NCBI GenBank assembly: GCA_027487485.1
Contig: JAIYDN010000062.1
Coordinates: 1-63,991, forward strand
Origin: Planctomycetaceae bacterium
GTDB taxonomy: Bacteria; Planctomycetota; Planctomycetia; Pirellulales; Pirellulaceae
Reading direction: 5' to 3'
Length of the DNA: 63,991 nt
Positions 1-9,133 of the stretch are shown here, piece by piece. A program made the position numbers and the translations under genes. The notes under the pieces are model-generated. The model made no database searches. It saw nothing but the letters and a program-made list of their open reading frames with translations, and was not told the origin of the DNA. Numbering within the stretch: position 1 is the stretch's first letter; every line of letters begins with the position of its first letter.

Positions 1-1088
1 CCGATCATGGGAGCCAGTCCCGTCAGCGGGTTGAGGCTATCGTGCATCGCATTGACCGAACCGTTGGAAGTCGCCGTTGTGGCAACGGCCCAAGTAGGTC
101 CTGCGGACATGCCGAATCGTAGTTCTTTCCCTTCTAAATTCGGTTGCGAGGTGACGGGCAGATTGTTCAGCGCAACGGCGGGTTGTTGCTCGAAGTAATT
201 GGCGTAGCCAACCAACCCAACCAGCAGTAGTAGCATGACGATAAATACTACGTGTGCATGAAGCATGCGTTTGGCAATGCGACCGAACATCCATACCGAA
301 GCCATCGGAATCAGCAAAATGCACACGTTGCTAATGACGTTGGTCCAAAAAGTGGGATTCTCAAGCGGATGCGCGCTGTTGGGGCCATAGAATCCGCCGC
401 CGTTGCTTCCAAGTTGTTTGATCGCAACAAATGCTGCCACCGGACCTCGAGCGATCGTCTGTGTGGCACCTTCTAAAGTCGTAGCTTCCACAGCTCCCGA
501 GAGCGTCATCGGCACGCCGCCAAGGACGAAGCAGATTGATACGACAGCCGACAACGGCAAGAGGACCAAAACCGAAGCCGTGGCAACATCTCGATAGAAA
601 TCGCCCATCGACTTCGAGCCCGCCATCGCCCGGGCAACCGCGACAAGAACCGCGATACCAGTCGCAGCCGACACAAATTGAAGCCACATGAGCGACAGCT
701 GTGAAAAGTAGCTTAGCGACGCTTCGCCGGAATAGTGCTGCAGATTGGTGTTCGTAATGAATGAGATCGCCGTATTGAACGCCAATGTGGGCTCAAGGCC
801 TGGCTTGCCATCAGGATTGATCGGCAAGTAGCCTTGAAACGACAGAACCACAAAAACCAGCACGAACATGCAGTAGTTGAAGATAAGCATCGAGCGGCAA
901 TACGCTGCCCACATTACTGGCGCGTTCGAGCCGCTCCGACCCAACAAAACTTCCAACCAACGATTCCATCGCTGCACAAAGGGTAGTTTGCTGTCGGTAT
1001 CGAATACATTTTGCATGTACCAAGAAAGCGGCCAAGCCATTGCGACAGCCGCCCCCAGTATCACCAAGGGTAGAATCCAAGTAGTCAT
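1..1088 (-). CDS. kdpA: KdpA, potassium-transporting ATPase subunit A (C-terminus off window)
   Basis: The first 362 residues of KdpA, the K+-binding and translocating membrane subunit of the high-affinity KdpFABC potassium pump. The frame starts at the ATG at 1088 and runs off the left edge without a stop; family members are about 560-600 residues. Visible signatures are the selectivity-filter-type loops SFITNTNLQHYSGE and QLGSNGGGFYGPNSAHPLENP-like sequence, separated by hydrophobic membrane segments. It lies 17 bases after kdpF on the same strand, so kdpB and kdpC should follow to the left of the window. The filter loops make the identification secure. Confidence 0.96.
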   Translation of the reverse strand, partial: MTTWILPLVILGAAVAMAWPLSWYMQNVFDTDSKLPFVQRWNRWLEVLLGRSGSNAPVMWAAYCRSMLIFNYCMFVLVFVVLSFQGYLPINPDGKPGLEPTLAFNTAISFITNTNLQHYSGEASLSYFSQLSLMWLQFVSAATGIAVLVAVARAMAGSKSMGDFYRDVATASVLVLLPLSAVVSICFVLGGVPMTLSGAVEATTLEGATQTIARGPVAAFVAIKQLGSNGGGFYGPNSAHPLENPTFWTNVISNVCILLIPMASVWMFGRIAKRMLHAHVVFIVMLLLLVGLVGYANYFEQQPAVALNNLPVTSQPNLEGKELRFGMSAGPTWAVATTATSNGSVNAMHDSLNPLTGLAPMI

Positions 1089-1104
1089 AACGATTTCTTA
1101 TCTC

Positions 1105-1185
1105 CTAAAATTTCTCAGGGCGCAGCATTGCGTAGGTCAGGTAGACGAACGACAGGACAACCACCAAAACGACGATGGCATTCAT
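1105..1185 (-). CDS. kdpF: KdpF-like small subunit
   Basis: A 26-residue single-span membrane peptide (MNAIVVLVVVLSFVYLTYAM then LRPEKF). KdpF is a 25-30 residue hydrophobic peptide that stabilises the Kdp complex. The ending A(M/L)xxPExF and the position just before kdpA are characteristic. Its ATG overlaps the TGA of the preceding tiny ORF as ATGA, which indicates translational coupling. Too short for most gene callers; identification rests on position and sequence type. Confidence 0.85.
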   Translation of the reverse strand: MNAIVVLVVVLSFVYLTYAMLRPEKF

Positions 1186-1277
1186 AGGGCACCCCGCGAT
1201 CGTTCGATCCACCGGATCAGTGCCCAGAGAAGTGCGAACCCACAGGTCGCGATAAAGAATATGGTAAGCGTCAACAT
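1182..1277 (-). CDS. Tiny membrane ORF upstream of kdpF
   Basis: A 31-residue ORF starting at the ATG at 1277, preceded by a good ribosome-binding site (AAGGAG, 6 bases upstream). It encodes a hydrophobic segment (MLTLTIFFIATCGFALLWAL) followed by a basic tail IRWIERSRGAL, that is, one transmembrane span with a positively charged end. Its stop overlaps the kdpF start (ATGA). Function unknown. The coupling to kdpF and its membrane character suggest an extra small subunit or assembly peptide of the Kdp pump, or a translated leader for kdpF. Confidence 0.7.
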   Translation of the reverse strand: MLTLTIFFIATCGFALLWALIRWIERSRGAL

Positions 1278-1900
1278 TGCGAACTCCTTCAGTACGAGTG
1301 ACTGATAAGAAGTATCGCAATGTCGATGTTAAGCGCGCGTCAAAAGAATGGCGTGAAGTATCAAAGTTTTATCAAGATGCCGCCCACCTCGGTTCTGGAT
1401 ATTGCTTTGCCAAGGCGGAGTGAACCCGGTCATTTCTTTGCGAAGTCAGGGACGCACTGCCCTAAAAGCCGTTGGTGACCGCTACGGTCAGGAACGTTGA
1501 TGATCGCACAAGAATCTTTTGAGCGAGGCTTTCTGAGATCGCCGCGGCCACTGTTTGGGTCTTTTTTGCCAACAGCGAGGGTCTGTTTCTGCGACAGTCG
1601 CAACCGGAAAAGGAGTCTCTTAAGAATGGTCGAGACCGAACAGCAAAACGACTATCGTCTACCAGCTGCGGGTCACGACGATCTCAAACTCTCTGACGAA
1701 CGCAGTCAGCGAACTCTCTCCCCCCCTCCATTCTGTTAACCCGCCTGCTCCCGTTAACCGAGAGAGTTCGAGAGATTCGGCTATCCTGATCGGGGTGGGG
1801 ACCAGGAAACGGGCGATTCGGGACGTTGGCCTGGCAGGAAGAGACGCATGGTTTGTGGCGTCGGATAACAAGAAACACGCGAAAACCACGGATTTAAACG
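1278..1900. other. Non-coding stretch upstream of the kdp operon
   Basis: About 620 bases without a convincing gene. The proximal part (about 1290-1400) should hold the kdp promoter; on the minus strand it contains the A/T-rich run TTGATAAAACTTTGATACTT, but no clear consensus promoter can be assigned. Small frames such as 1497-1739 (+) lack a ribosome-binding site and protein-like composition. Confidence 0.5.
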
Positions 1901-1929
1901 AAAAAAGCCGAGGTAGAGACCTCGGCTTT
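1901..1929 (-). terminator. Strong intrinsic terminator (minus strand)
   Basis: Perfect 11-bp inverted repeat: arms 1904-1914 (AAAGCCGAGGT) and 1919-1929, with a 4-base loop. Read on the minus strand, the hairpin is followed directly by a run of six T. It would end a minus-strand transcript coming from about 2160-1930, where there is no protein gene. On the plus strand the downstream T run is only three bases. Confidence 0.85.
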
Positions 1930-2160
1930 CTGCGTTAACTAAACCAGAATAGTTTCGAGACTGTTCTGAAAGGCTCCGCGAGCGCAACCCTCTTCGTAAC
2001 AATACTCTCTGCGCTCGACATTCGCAAACCCTTTACTTGAAAGGACTTGCGGATTTCGAGACCCGCTCGGTCTGTTTCTCTACGAAGAGGTTCGAACAAT
2101 GGGTTAACACCCTCTGTTGATGATTTTAGCGACGATGCTCTTTCGCATCAAGAGGAAGAC
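1930..2160 (-). ncRNA. Candidate structured small RNA
   Basis: No ORF with coding character, but on the minus strand four successive foldable elements precede the terminator at 1929-1901. They are: a GATGC/GCATC hairpin near 2147-2132; a long-range 10-bp pairing CCTCTTCGTA (2090-2081) with TACGAAGAGG (1998-1989); inside it a nested stem built from CTCGA/TCGAG, ATCCGCAA/TTTGCGAAT-type and CCTTT/AAAGG pairs; and a CAGAAxAGT/ACTxTTCTG hairpin near 1967-1944. A run of stable stems ending in an intrinsic terminator is typical of an independently transcribed small RNA. No match to tRNA, tmRNA, RNase P or SRP RNA signatures was recognised. The 5' end is a guess. Confidence 0.45.
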
Positions 2161-2356
2161 GCGATCTGTTAGCCATTTCCCCGTTTGTCTTCACCAGCCT
2201 ATTGCCAAGCCATTCGATCAAAGCGACGCTCTGAATTGCTATTCTTTCCATAGTTGGGAAGCAACGCTTGTTGGAAAGCAGCTAGATTAGCGTGCATGTT
2301 TCGGATTCTCCACGCTCGCCACCGGGCGAGCCAACCTGGTATCGATCGATTCGACG

Positions 2357-3460
2357 CTACTTGACTAACTGGCACTGGATAGATACTTGGTCGCCGGACC
2401 GCTGCTCCCAAAACACGAAAACTTGCGATTCATTTCCGTCACCAACCGCGACGATTGGATCTCGAGCGTTTTCAGAAATTATTCTCGAGTTGCCATTTCC
2501 AAGCTTCACCAGTCGCAATTGGCCGTCGCGTTTGGTGAGCCAAACGACGTAAGTCCCGCTCGGGCCGCTTGCGATCCACGGTTGTTCACCGTGCTCCAAC
2601 ATGGTTTCCAGCGAGGCCTCTCCAACGGACGTGAAGATAGTACCGCCACGACGCCAAGCGGAAACAACTTCGCCCTTCGGTGCGATCGCCAACATGCCTC
2701 CGTCCATTGGGCAAGCATTTAAGCTCCAATGTTGGAGTCCAAGTCGTTCTCCGATGCCAAATGTCTCTCCTTGATTGTTGGAAGAAACAAGATACATGTC
2801 ACGATTCCCCTTTAAAGAGTTTCGAAACAAGATGTGAACGAAATTACCTTCGGCCACAACCGATGGATGGCAACACTCACAGATACTTCCATCGGGCGAT
2901 TGGTAAACCAACTGATTCTTACTCCAACTTGCCCCTTGATCGATCGATTTCGAGGCAAAGAGCTGAGTCCGCTTCGCACGGAGGTCAAGCCAAACGCACC
3001 ACAATGTTCCATCGTTACTCGATGTCATTGCGTGCAGGCCCTCCCGCGCCGAGGCCTCAATGTCGTTGACCTTTACTGGGCCAAGCCAGCTCTTTCCACC
3101 GTCCAGTGTGCGGTACGCCAAAACGTCCCCATCAGTGCCTTTACCCTTCGGACCTCCAATTGCAGTGATGACAATAGAATCGCCGGCATGAGCAATCCGA
3201 GGACCTCTTCGCATTCCGAGAGACATGTTAGGTACCCTAAAGGCGACGAGCGGTGAGGGCTTCTCGTCCGATCCAACTCTGCAGTAATAAACGTCATCTC
3301 CAACGCCGAATGTAACATGTGCGACACCCCTCGAGTCCATACTCGCTTGCGGTTGTTTCGGTGATCTCTCGCTGCTTCCCGAGAAGATCGTGAAAGGTTC
3401 GGAACCAGAGACCAAAGCGGGAACAAATATTAGAAGAGCTGCCAAAGTAGTCTTAAGCAT
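2357..3460 (-). CDS. Secreted BNR/sialidase-like beta-propeller protein
   Basis: A 367-residue protein with a Sec signal peptide (MLKTTLAALLIFVPALVSGS). It has repeated Asp-box-type motifs (S/T-x-D-x-G-x-x-W), for example YRTLDGGKSW near residue 125 and KSIDQGASW near 175, and a weaker NNQGETF. Asp boxes mark six-bladed propellers of the sialidase/BNR family, but the catalytic arginine triad of true sialidases cannot be assigned by eye. A Cys-Glu-Cys-Cys motif (SICECCHPS) in mid-protein could bind metal. The ATG at 3460 overlaps the end of the RND gene by 8 bases, so it is the last gene of the metal operon. An envelope role tied to metal export is inferred. Confidence 0.75.
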   Translation of the reverse strand: MLKTTLAALLIFVPALVSGSEPFTIFSGSSERSPKQPQASMDSRGVAHVTFGVGDDVYYCRVGSDEKPSPLVAFRVPNMSLGMRRGPRIAHAGDSIVITAIGGPKGKGTDGDVLAYRTLDGGKSWLGPVKVNDIEASAREGLHAMTSSNDGTLWCVWLDLRAKRTQLFASKSIDQGASWSKNQLVYQSPDGSICECCHPSVVAEGNFVHILFRNSLKGNRDMYLVSSNNQGETFGIGERLGLQHWSLNACPMDGGMLAIAPKGEVVSAWRRGGTIFTSVGEASLETMLEHGEQPWIASGPSGTYVVWLTKRDGQLRLVKLGNGNSRIISENARDPIVAVGDGNESQVFVFWEQRSGDQVSIQCQLVK

Positions 3461-6400
3461 TCGGTGAACTCACTTGGTCTGACCTGGATAGCCCAGAGCC
3501 AAAAAGGTGAAAAAGTGCAGGAGTAACGATTTGGTCTAGAACGGTTGATGCAATCATGCCACCAAACAATACGACGGAAAGCGGATAAAGAATCTCCTTG
3601 CCAGGTTCGCCGTACCCGAACAATAAAGGAAGCAGTCCTACAAAGCTGGTCATCGCTGTCATCATCACTGGTGCAAGGCGCTCTAGGCTTCCACGGATAA
3701 TCATTTCTTTCCCAAATGGCATGCCGTCAACCTCCATCAAGTGTTGATAATGCGAGATCATCATGATGCCGTTACGACTAACAATGCCTATGAGCGTGAT
3801 GAATCCAACCCAATGCGCCAAAGATAAATGAGTTGCCTGTATCCAGATACCAGGCCAGAGATACCATGCTTGGCCCGCGAACTCCGAAGCTTCCGGTTTA
3901 TTCACAATCAGGAGCGCCACAATCGCGCCCAGCGCTGCCAATGGAACGTTCACAATTACCTGAAGTGCAGAACGCTGCGAGCCGAGGGCTTTCATCAGCA
4001 GCAGATAGACGCCGACGATACTCAGTAGTGCAAATCCCCATAGTCTATAGGTGGCTTGCTGCTGAGCTTCGAATTGTCCGCTGTAGTCGAGATAATACTC
4101 ACCTGGCAGCGCATGAAGAGATTGCTCAACCGGCTGGAGTGCTAGTTTGATATCGCGTACAACACTCGCCAAGTCTCGCCCCTGGACATTGCAGAAAACG
4201 GCGACTCGTCGTTGAACATGTTCACGATTGAGCACATTAGGACCAGTCGTATCCAGGATTTCTGCAACTTGTGACAGCGCGACTTTCGCTCCTGAGGGCG
4301 TTTCGAGAATTGTCTCTTCAATCACGTTCGGATCGCGACGAGACTCCTCGTCGTACCAAACAACCAAACCAAAGTATTTATCCTCTTCAATGATCTGCGA
4401 AACGATGGTGCCTTTGAATGCCGTTTCTAAAATTTCGGCGACATCGCCGGGTGCGAGACCGTAACGCGAAGCTTCTTCACGCTTCACCCGCATTTGCAAT
4501 TGGGAGATCTCGATCTGAGGTTCGATTTGAAGGTCAACTACCCCTTCGATCTCTTGCATGCGTGCCTGGACGTCGTATGCCGCAGTTCGCAATTCTCGTA
4601 AGTCCGGGCCAAACACCTTCACAGCGATCTGAGCACGAATTCCAGACATCATGTGATCCAGTCGGTGCGAGATCGGTTGGCCGATATTTACTGCCGCACC
4701 AGGAATACTCGATATTCGTTCTCGCAGATCGGCGATCACAACTTCCTGTGGTCGCCCATGGTACTCAAAACTCCAAAGATGCGCGATCGGAATGGCTCGC
4801 AGGATAGTGTTCAGCCAACCTGCTTTCTCTGTCTTGTGCTGAGCGAATCGCACCTCGAACTCTGTATTGTTCACACCTTCTGCATGCTCATCCAATTCTG
4901 CGCGCCCCGTCCTGCGTGCAACTGACAGTACTTCGGGTACTTCAAGCAAAATCGATTCTACCCCACTAGCGATTCGCTGGCTCTCATCCAGCGAAGTACC
5001 CGGTTCAAGACGTAAATTGATAGTTGCTGTTCCTTCATTGAACGGAGGCAGAAATTCGCCTCCCATCCATGGCAGTGTTAGACAACTCAATAAGACGAAA
5101 ACACTAACACCAGCAAGTACGGTTCGAGGGCGGTTAAGCGTCCAGCGAAGTACGCGCTCGTCCCAGTGTTTCAACCAACGCATGATGAATGGTTCGCGTT
5201 TTTCAGCGAGAAACGGTGCGCGAGGTAGTAGAACGCTTGCAAGTACGGGTGTGAAAGTTAATGAAACCACCAAGGAGCAGAGTAATGCCACGATGTAAGC
5301 GACCCCAAGAGGAGCGAACAATCGTCCTTCGATGCCTGCCATCATAAACAACGGCAATACTACCAGAACCACAATTAGCGTCGCATAAACAATGGAGTTA
5401 CGGACTTCACTGGAAGCCAAGAAGATAACTTCTAGAGCCGGTTTCTGAGAATCTGAAGGTAACTGCTTATTCTCACGCAATCGTCGGTAAATGTTCTCAA
5501 CATCAACGATTGAGTCATCCACTAGGTCGCCAATCGCAACGGCAATCCCCCCCAAAGTCATCGTGTTGATCGTGATTCCAAACATATAGAAAACGATTAC
5601 TGTCAATAGGATCGATAGCGGCATAGACGTTAGTGAGCTGATGCTAGTGCGAAAGTTGCCCATCAAAAGGAACAGAATCACTACGACCCAAATCGCACCG
5701 TCGCGTACCGCTTCGCTGACGTTGTCAACCGCTGCTTCAATGAAGTGACTTTGGCGAAAAATCTCGGATTCAATTTTGATATCGTCTGGTAATTCTTTTT
5801 GAAGCGAGACGAGCACCTCATTGATCCTGTGATCAAGTTTGATCGTGTCAGCCTCTGGCTGTTTCTGTATCGTCAGCATGACCGCCGTACCGCCTCGCAA
5901 CTCTTGGTAGGGCTTTGCATGGGAATGCGACTGTTGACTTGACGACTTGGGAGAAAGGTGCGAACCATCGTTCATGTGCGCATGGGTAGCGTCATGACTC
6001 ACCGCAAAGTTCACGTCCGGTTCGATCTTCACTACAGCGGAAGCATCGCCGCGTTTAACTGGCCCACCGAGCCTCACGTCAGCCACATCGCCGATGCGAA
6101 TTGGCACTTGGTCGCGCCAGAGAATGGGAGTCGCTGCTACTTCGTCCAGCGTTAGAGACTGCCCTTGAATTCGAAGCAACGATTCTTTCTCACCGCGGCT
6201 CATCACACCACCGCCAGCGAGAACGTTGGCTTTCGTCGTTGCATCTGTTAGTTGTGCCAATGTCACGTTGCGAGCAGCTAGACGCGAGGGGGAAGTTAGC
6301 ACTTGGAACTGCTTCAGAATTCCTCCCATTACGGAGACTTGAGACACGCCCTCAACCGCTAGTAGACGATTTCGGACCGTGAACTCGCCAATCGTCCGAA

Positions 6401-6887
6401 GTTCCATCGCTTTCGCATTGGCTTCATCCGGTGTGTTTGGTTTGAAATCGCTACGCAATGCTAACAGCATGATTTCGCCCATGATTGACGAAATGGGTGC
6501 AAGAGTAGGATTCGTGTTAGGTGGTAGTTTCGACTGGGCTAGTTGAAGCTTTTCGTTGACGATCTGACGGTCTATAAATATGTCCGTGCCCCACTCGAAT
6601 TCGACCCAGATGATTGATAAACCAATCGCTGAAGAAGAGCGAACGCGTTTTACACCCGTCGCACCATTTAGCAGCAACTCGATGGGGCGAGTTACTAGCA
6701 CCTCCACTTCTTCTGGCGCGAATCCCGGTGCCTCGGTCATAATCGTGACCGTCGGGCGATTTAGATCGGGGAAAACATCGACTGGCATTGTCTGAAGTAG
6801 TGATGCTCCAATTAACAACACCAGCAAAGACGCAATCGCGACGATGGCGCGGTTTTGAAGTGAAAAACGTATAATGGTATCGAGCAA
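3453..6887 (-). CDS. RND heavy-metal efflux permease (CusA/CzcA family), pump 1
   Basis: A 1144-residue inner-membrane RND permease of the heavy-metal efflux family. The N-terminus (first TM helix, then PVDVFPDLNRP and TEAPGFAPEEVE) is typical. TM4 carries GGIAVAIGDLVDDSIVDVEN with the acidic residues of the proton relay. It would pump metal ions from periplasm or membrane through an adaptor and an outer-membrane channel using the proton gradient. Residues about 288-333 are an insertion rich in His, Ser and Asn (HDATHAHMNDGSH), absent from pump 2 and absent from ordinary family members as I know them; it could bind metal. It starts 5 bases after the adaptor gene. The TM4 signature differs from the Cu/Ag type (GAMVDAAIVMIEN), so the substrate is uncertain. 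Confidence 0.93.
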   Translation of the reverse strand: MLDTIIRFSLQNRAIVAIASLLVLLIGASLLQTMPVDVFPDLNRPTVTIMTEAPGFAPEEVEVLVTRPIELLLNGATGVKRVRSSSAIGLSIIWVEFEWGTDIFIDRQIVNEKLQLAQSKLPPNTNPTLAPISSIMGEIMLLALRSDFKPNTPDEANAKAMELRTIGEFTVRNRLLAVEGVSQVSVMGGILKQFQVLTSPSRLAARNVTLAQLTDATTKANVLAGGGVMSRGEKESLLRIQGQSLTLDEVAATPILWRDQVPIRIGDVADVRLGGPVKRGDASAVVKIEPDVNFAVSHDATHAHMNDGSHLSPKSSSQQSHSHAKPYQELRGGTAVMLTIQKQPEADTIKLDHRINEVLVSLQKELPDDIKIESEIFRQSHFIEAAVDNVSEAVRDGAIWVVVILFLLMGNFRTSISSLTSMPLSILLTVIVFYMFGITINTMTLGGIAVAIGDLVDDSIVDVENIYRRLRENKQLPSDSQKPALEVIFLASSEVRNSIVYATLIVVLVVLPLFMMAGIEGRLFAPLGVAYIVALLCSLVVSLTFTPVLASVLLPRAPFLAEKREPFIMRWLKHWDERVLRWTLNRPRTVLAGVSVFVLLSCLTLPWMGGEFLPPFNEGTATINLRLEPGTSLDESQRIASGVESILLEVPEVLSVARRTGRAELDEHAEGVNNTEFEVRFAQHKTEKAGWLNTILRAIPIAHLWSFEYHGRPQEVVIADLRERISSIPGAAVNIGQPISHRLDHMMSGIRAQIAVKVFGPDLRELRTAAYDVQARMQEIEGVVDLQIEPQIEISQLQMRVKREEASRYGLAPGDVAEILETAFKGTIVSQIIEEDKYFGLVVWYDEESRRDPNVIEETILETPSGAKVALSQVAEILDTTGPNVLNREHVQRRVAVFCNVQGRDLASVVRDIKLALQPVEQSLHALPGEYYLDYSGQFEAQQQATYRLWGFALLSIVGVYLLLMKALGSQRSALQVIVNVPLAALGAIVALLIVNKPEASEFAGQAWYLWPGIWIQATHLSLAHWVGFITLIGIVSRNGIMMISHYQHLMEVDGMPFGKEMIIRGSLERLAPVMMTAMTSFVGLLPLLFGYGEPGKEILYPLSVVLFGGMIASTVLDQIVTPALFHLFGSGLSRSDQVSSPNA

Positions 6888-6892
6888 GTGAA

Positions 6893-9118
6893 CTACCTCA
6901 AAGATGCGAAGGCCGTCTGCAGCTCTCGACTACCAACGGTTACAACCGACTCACCAGCTTCGATACCAGAAACAATCTCGGTATACTGTCCATCGGTCTG
7001 ACCAATAGTTACGCGTCGTCGCTCCATATTGCCGTCGTTCTTTCGAACAAAGCTAAAAAGGTGCAGTCCATCACGGAGAATTGCAGATGCAGGAATTGCT
7101 AAACGCGAACTCTTGGTTCCCACTGGCAGGCCGACTGTCATTAACGCGCCGGAGCTAAATTGTGGGATATTGGAATCGTCTACGCGGGGAGTTTTTGGAG
7201 TGAACCATATTCGCTGCGTTCTTGTGGACTCGCTTAGCGTTGGCCCAATTCGCGAAAGAACGACTGGAAGCCTTACTTCTGAGTCGGCGAGCAGGGATGC
7301 TACTCCAACTGCATCGACAGACATAGAAGCAACCTCTCTCGAAGGTACCTGGGCCTCGATCCAAAACGATTGCAAATCTTGGATTTCTACAAGAGGTTGA
7401 TTGGCCGTTACGGTTTCACCGAGCGTGACCACAGATGAGGCAATTCTCCCACTGATATTGGCACGAATTGGCAGGTAGTCTAGTATCCGTCGTTGATTGG
7501 CGATGGAGTCGATTTCGCTATCTGATAAACTCAACGTGGCGAGTTGTCGTCGCAGGCTTTGGGCACGTATCTCAAGTTGCTCCGCTTGTGCGCGTGTCTC
7601 CAAAACCAAGCGCATCGAGACCGCGTCTCCCTTGACGCTTTCCAGCCGATCGGCGCGACGACGGGACAAGTCTGAGTCCAACGAGGTACTAATCAAGTCA
7701 AGCTGTAGCTTGTAGAATTCAGGTGAGGTGATCTCCATTAGTTTATCGCCTTTTTTCACAGACCGGCCAGGACTTAGCGAATGGGACTGAACAGTTCCGT
7801 TCAACTGCGTCGTAAGGACACTTCGATTTTCGGGAGGCAAGGTAACTACCGCAGGAAGTTGAAGTGTTTTTGATACATCGCGATAACCAGCAGCCTCCGT
7901 TCGGATTCCCAAGCGTTGCTGTTCTTGGGCTGAGAGTCTTAGCACACCGAGGAAGAATAAACTCGAAAGCTCGTGGCCGCCTCTAACAACGACTCGATCG
8001 CCGGGAAATATCTCCCCTTGAATTACTTCAACCATTGATTCGGAGCTATGACCATCCGTCAATTTGCGACTACCAAGCCGCACGGTCCTCTTACGATACT
8101 CAGCGGTCGACCGAGTCGATGCTTCCTCGACAAAAAGATAGCTTTGTAGACCGTCGCTGTGTATAGCCCGTTGCGGAGCTGCAATCGTGTCCGCTTGTTC
8201 CGATGTGTATATCGTTGCCGAGCCTACAAGCCCTGGAATGACCGAAGGATGATTCAATGTCACCCATGCTGATATCACTTGCGTTTTTGAGTCGAGAACC
8301 GCGTCCATTCGATCGATGACTCCCTCTACAGATAGGGATGAACTCGGAAAATGGACGCTTACTCGATTGCCCACTTTAACGTTGAATATGTCCTTCTCAA
8401 GTAATTGGAGGCGTACCCAAACTTCGTCGGTATTCACGATTTCAAAAAGATGCTCGAACGCTTCAACGTACTTACCTTCAGCTAAGTCGGAGTGGAGAAT
8501 GCGTCCGCCAATCGGTGATCGAAGAGGGAAAAGCAGTTCGCTCGAGGGATCGAGTTGAGAACTTTGAAGTGAAACTCCGAGCGTGCGCGCTCGCAGTTCC
8601 GATACCTCCAAGCGATTTCGGCTTTGCTCTACCGCATTCTCGATATCCAAAAGACGCTGCATTGGTACTGCGCCCGCTTGCGCAGAAGGTCTTGTCATCT
8701 CCAACAGGCGAAGGTTTAAAGCTAAATCATTCTTTGCCTGGAGAAAATCAAGTCGTACCAACTCAAGTTCTCTGCTACTCATCTCGGCGACTACCTGATT
8801 CTTTTCAACCAAATCTCCTGGTCGAACAAGAAGTTTGGAGATGCGTCCAGCTATCTGAGCTGACCCAAACGCTTTGGCCTGCCAAGGAGTCACTGATTCC
8901 GCATATACGTTCATTTTCGAAGCAACTGTGCCAACAACAACCTCTTCTGACAGAAGCCCAATCGCACTTCGCGCTTGCCCAGAAAGCGTCACATAACCGT
9001 TCTGAGTATCGACTTGAACTCCTTTTGTCGGAAGTGGTTGATGACCCTCGTGGGCATAGCATATTGAACTTGTAGTTAGCCAAAATATGCTCAAAAGACC
9101 GCTCTTCAATATGCTCAC
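6893..9118 (-). CDS. Double-length RND adaptor (two membrane-fusion modules in one chain)
   Basis: A 741-residue periplasmic adaptor, about twice the usual length. After a signal peptide (MSILKSGLLSIFWLTTSSICYA) and HEGHQ there are two complete adaptor modules, about 40-390 and 395-741. Each has a lipoyl/barrel first half (AQIAGRISKLLVRPGDLVEKNQVV and TQLNGTVQSHSLSPGRSVKKGDKLM in modules 1 and 2), a coiled-coil hairpin, a second lipoyl half (LRSPIGGRI; IRANISGRI) and a terminal domain ending GDRVVVRGGHEL or GESVVTVGSREL. Adaptors normally work as hexamers around the RND trimer, so a fused dimer would give a trimer of dimers. It precedes pump 1 in the operon. Confidence 0.9.
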   Translation of the reverse strand: MSILKSGLLSIFWLTTSSICYAHEGHQPLPTKGVQVDTQNGYVTLSGQARSAIGLLSEEVVVGTVASKMNVYAESVTPWQAKAFGSAQIAGRISKLLVRPGDLVEKNQVVAEMSSRELELVRLDFLQAKNDLALNLRLLEMTRPSAQAGAVPMQRLLDIENAVEQSRNRLEVSELRARTLGVSLQSSQLDPSSELLFPLRSPIGGRILHSDLAEGKYVEAFEHLFEIVNTDEVWVRLQLLEKDIFNVKVGNRVSVHFPSSSLSVEGVIDRMDAVLDSKTQVISAWVTLNHPSVIPGLVGSATIYTSEQADTIAAPQRAIHSDGLQSYLFVEEASTRSTAEYRKRTVRLGSRKLTDGHSSESMVEVIQGEIFPGDRVVVRGGHELSSLFFLGVLRLSAQEQQRLGIRTEAAGYRDVSKTLQLPAVVTLPPENRSVLTTQLNGTVQSHSLSPGRSVKKGDKLMEITSPEFYKLQLDLISTSLDSDLSRRRADRLESVKGDAVSMRLVLETRAQAEQLEIRAQSLRRQLATLSLSDSEIDSIANQRRILDYLPIRANISGRIASSVVTLGETVTANQPLVEIQDLQSFWIEAQVPSREVASMSVDAVGVASLLADSEVRLPVVLSRIGPTLSESTRTQRIWFTPKTPRVDDSNIPQFSSGALMTVGLPVGTKSSRLAIPASAILRDGLHLFSFVRKNDGNMERRRVTIGQTDGQYTEIVSGIEAGESVVTVGSRELQTAFASLR

Positions 9119-9133
9119 GACTTACCTCGCAAA

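Noticed and set aside
1497-1739. 80-codon plus-strand frame upstream of kdp
   Set aside because: No ribosome-binding site, no recognisable motif, odd composition; lies in a region otherwise without coding signal.
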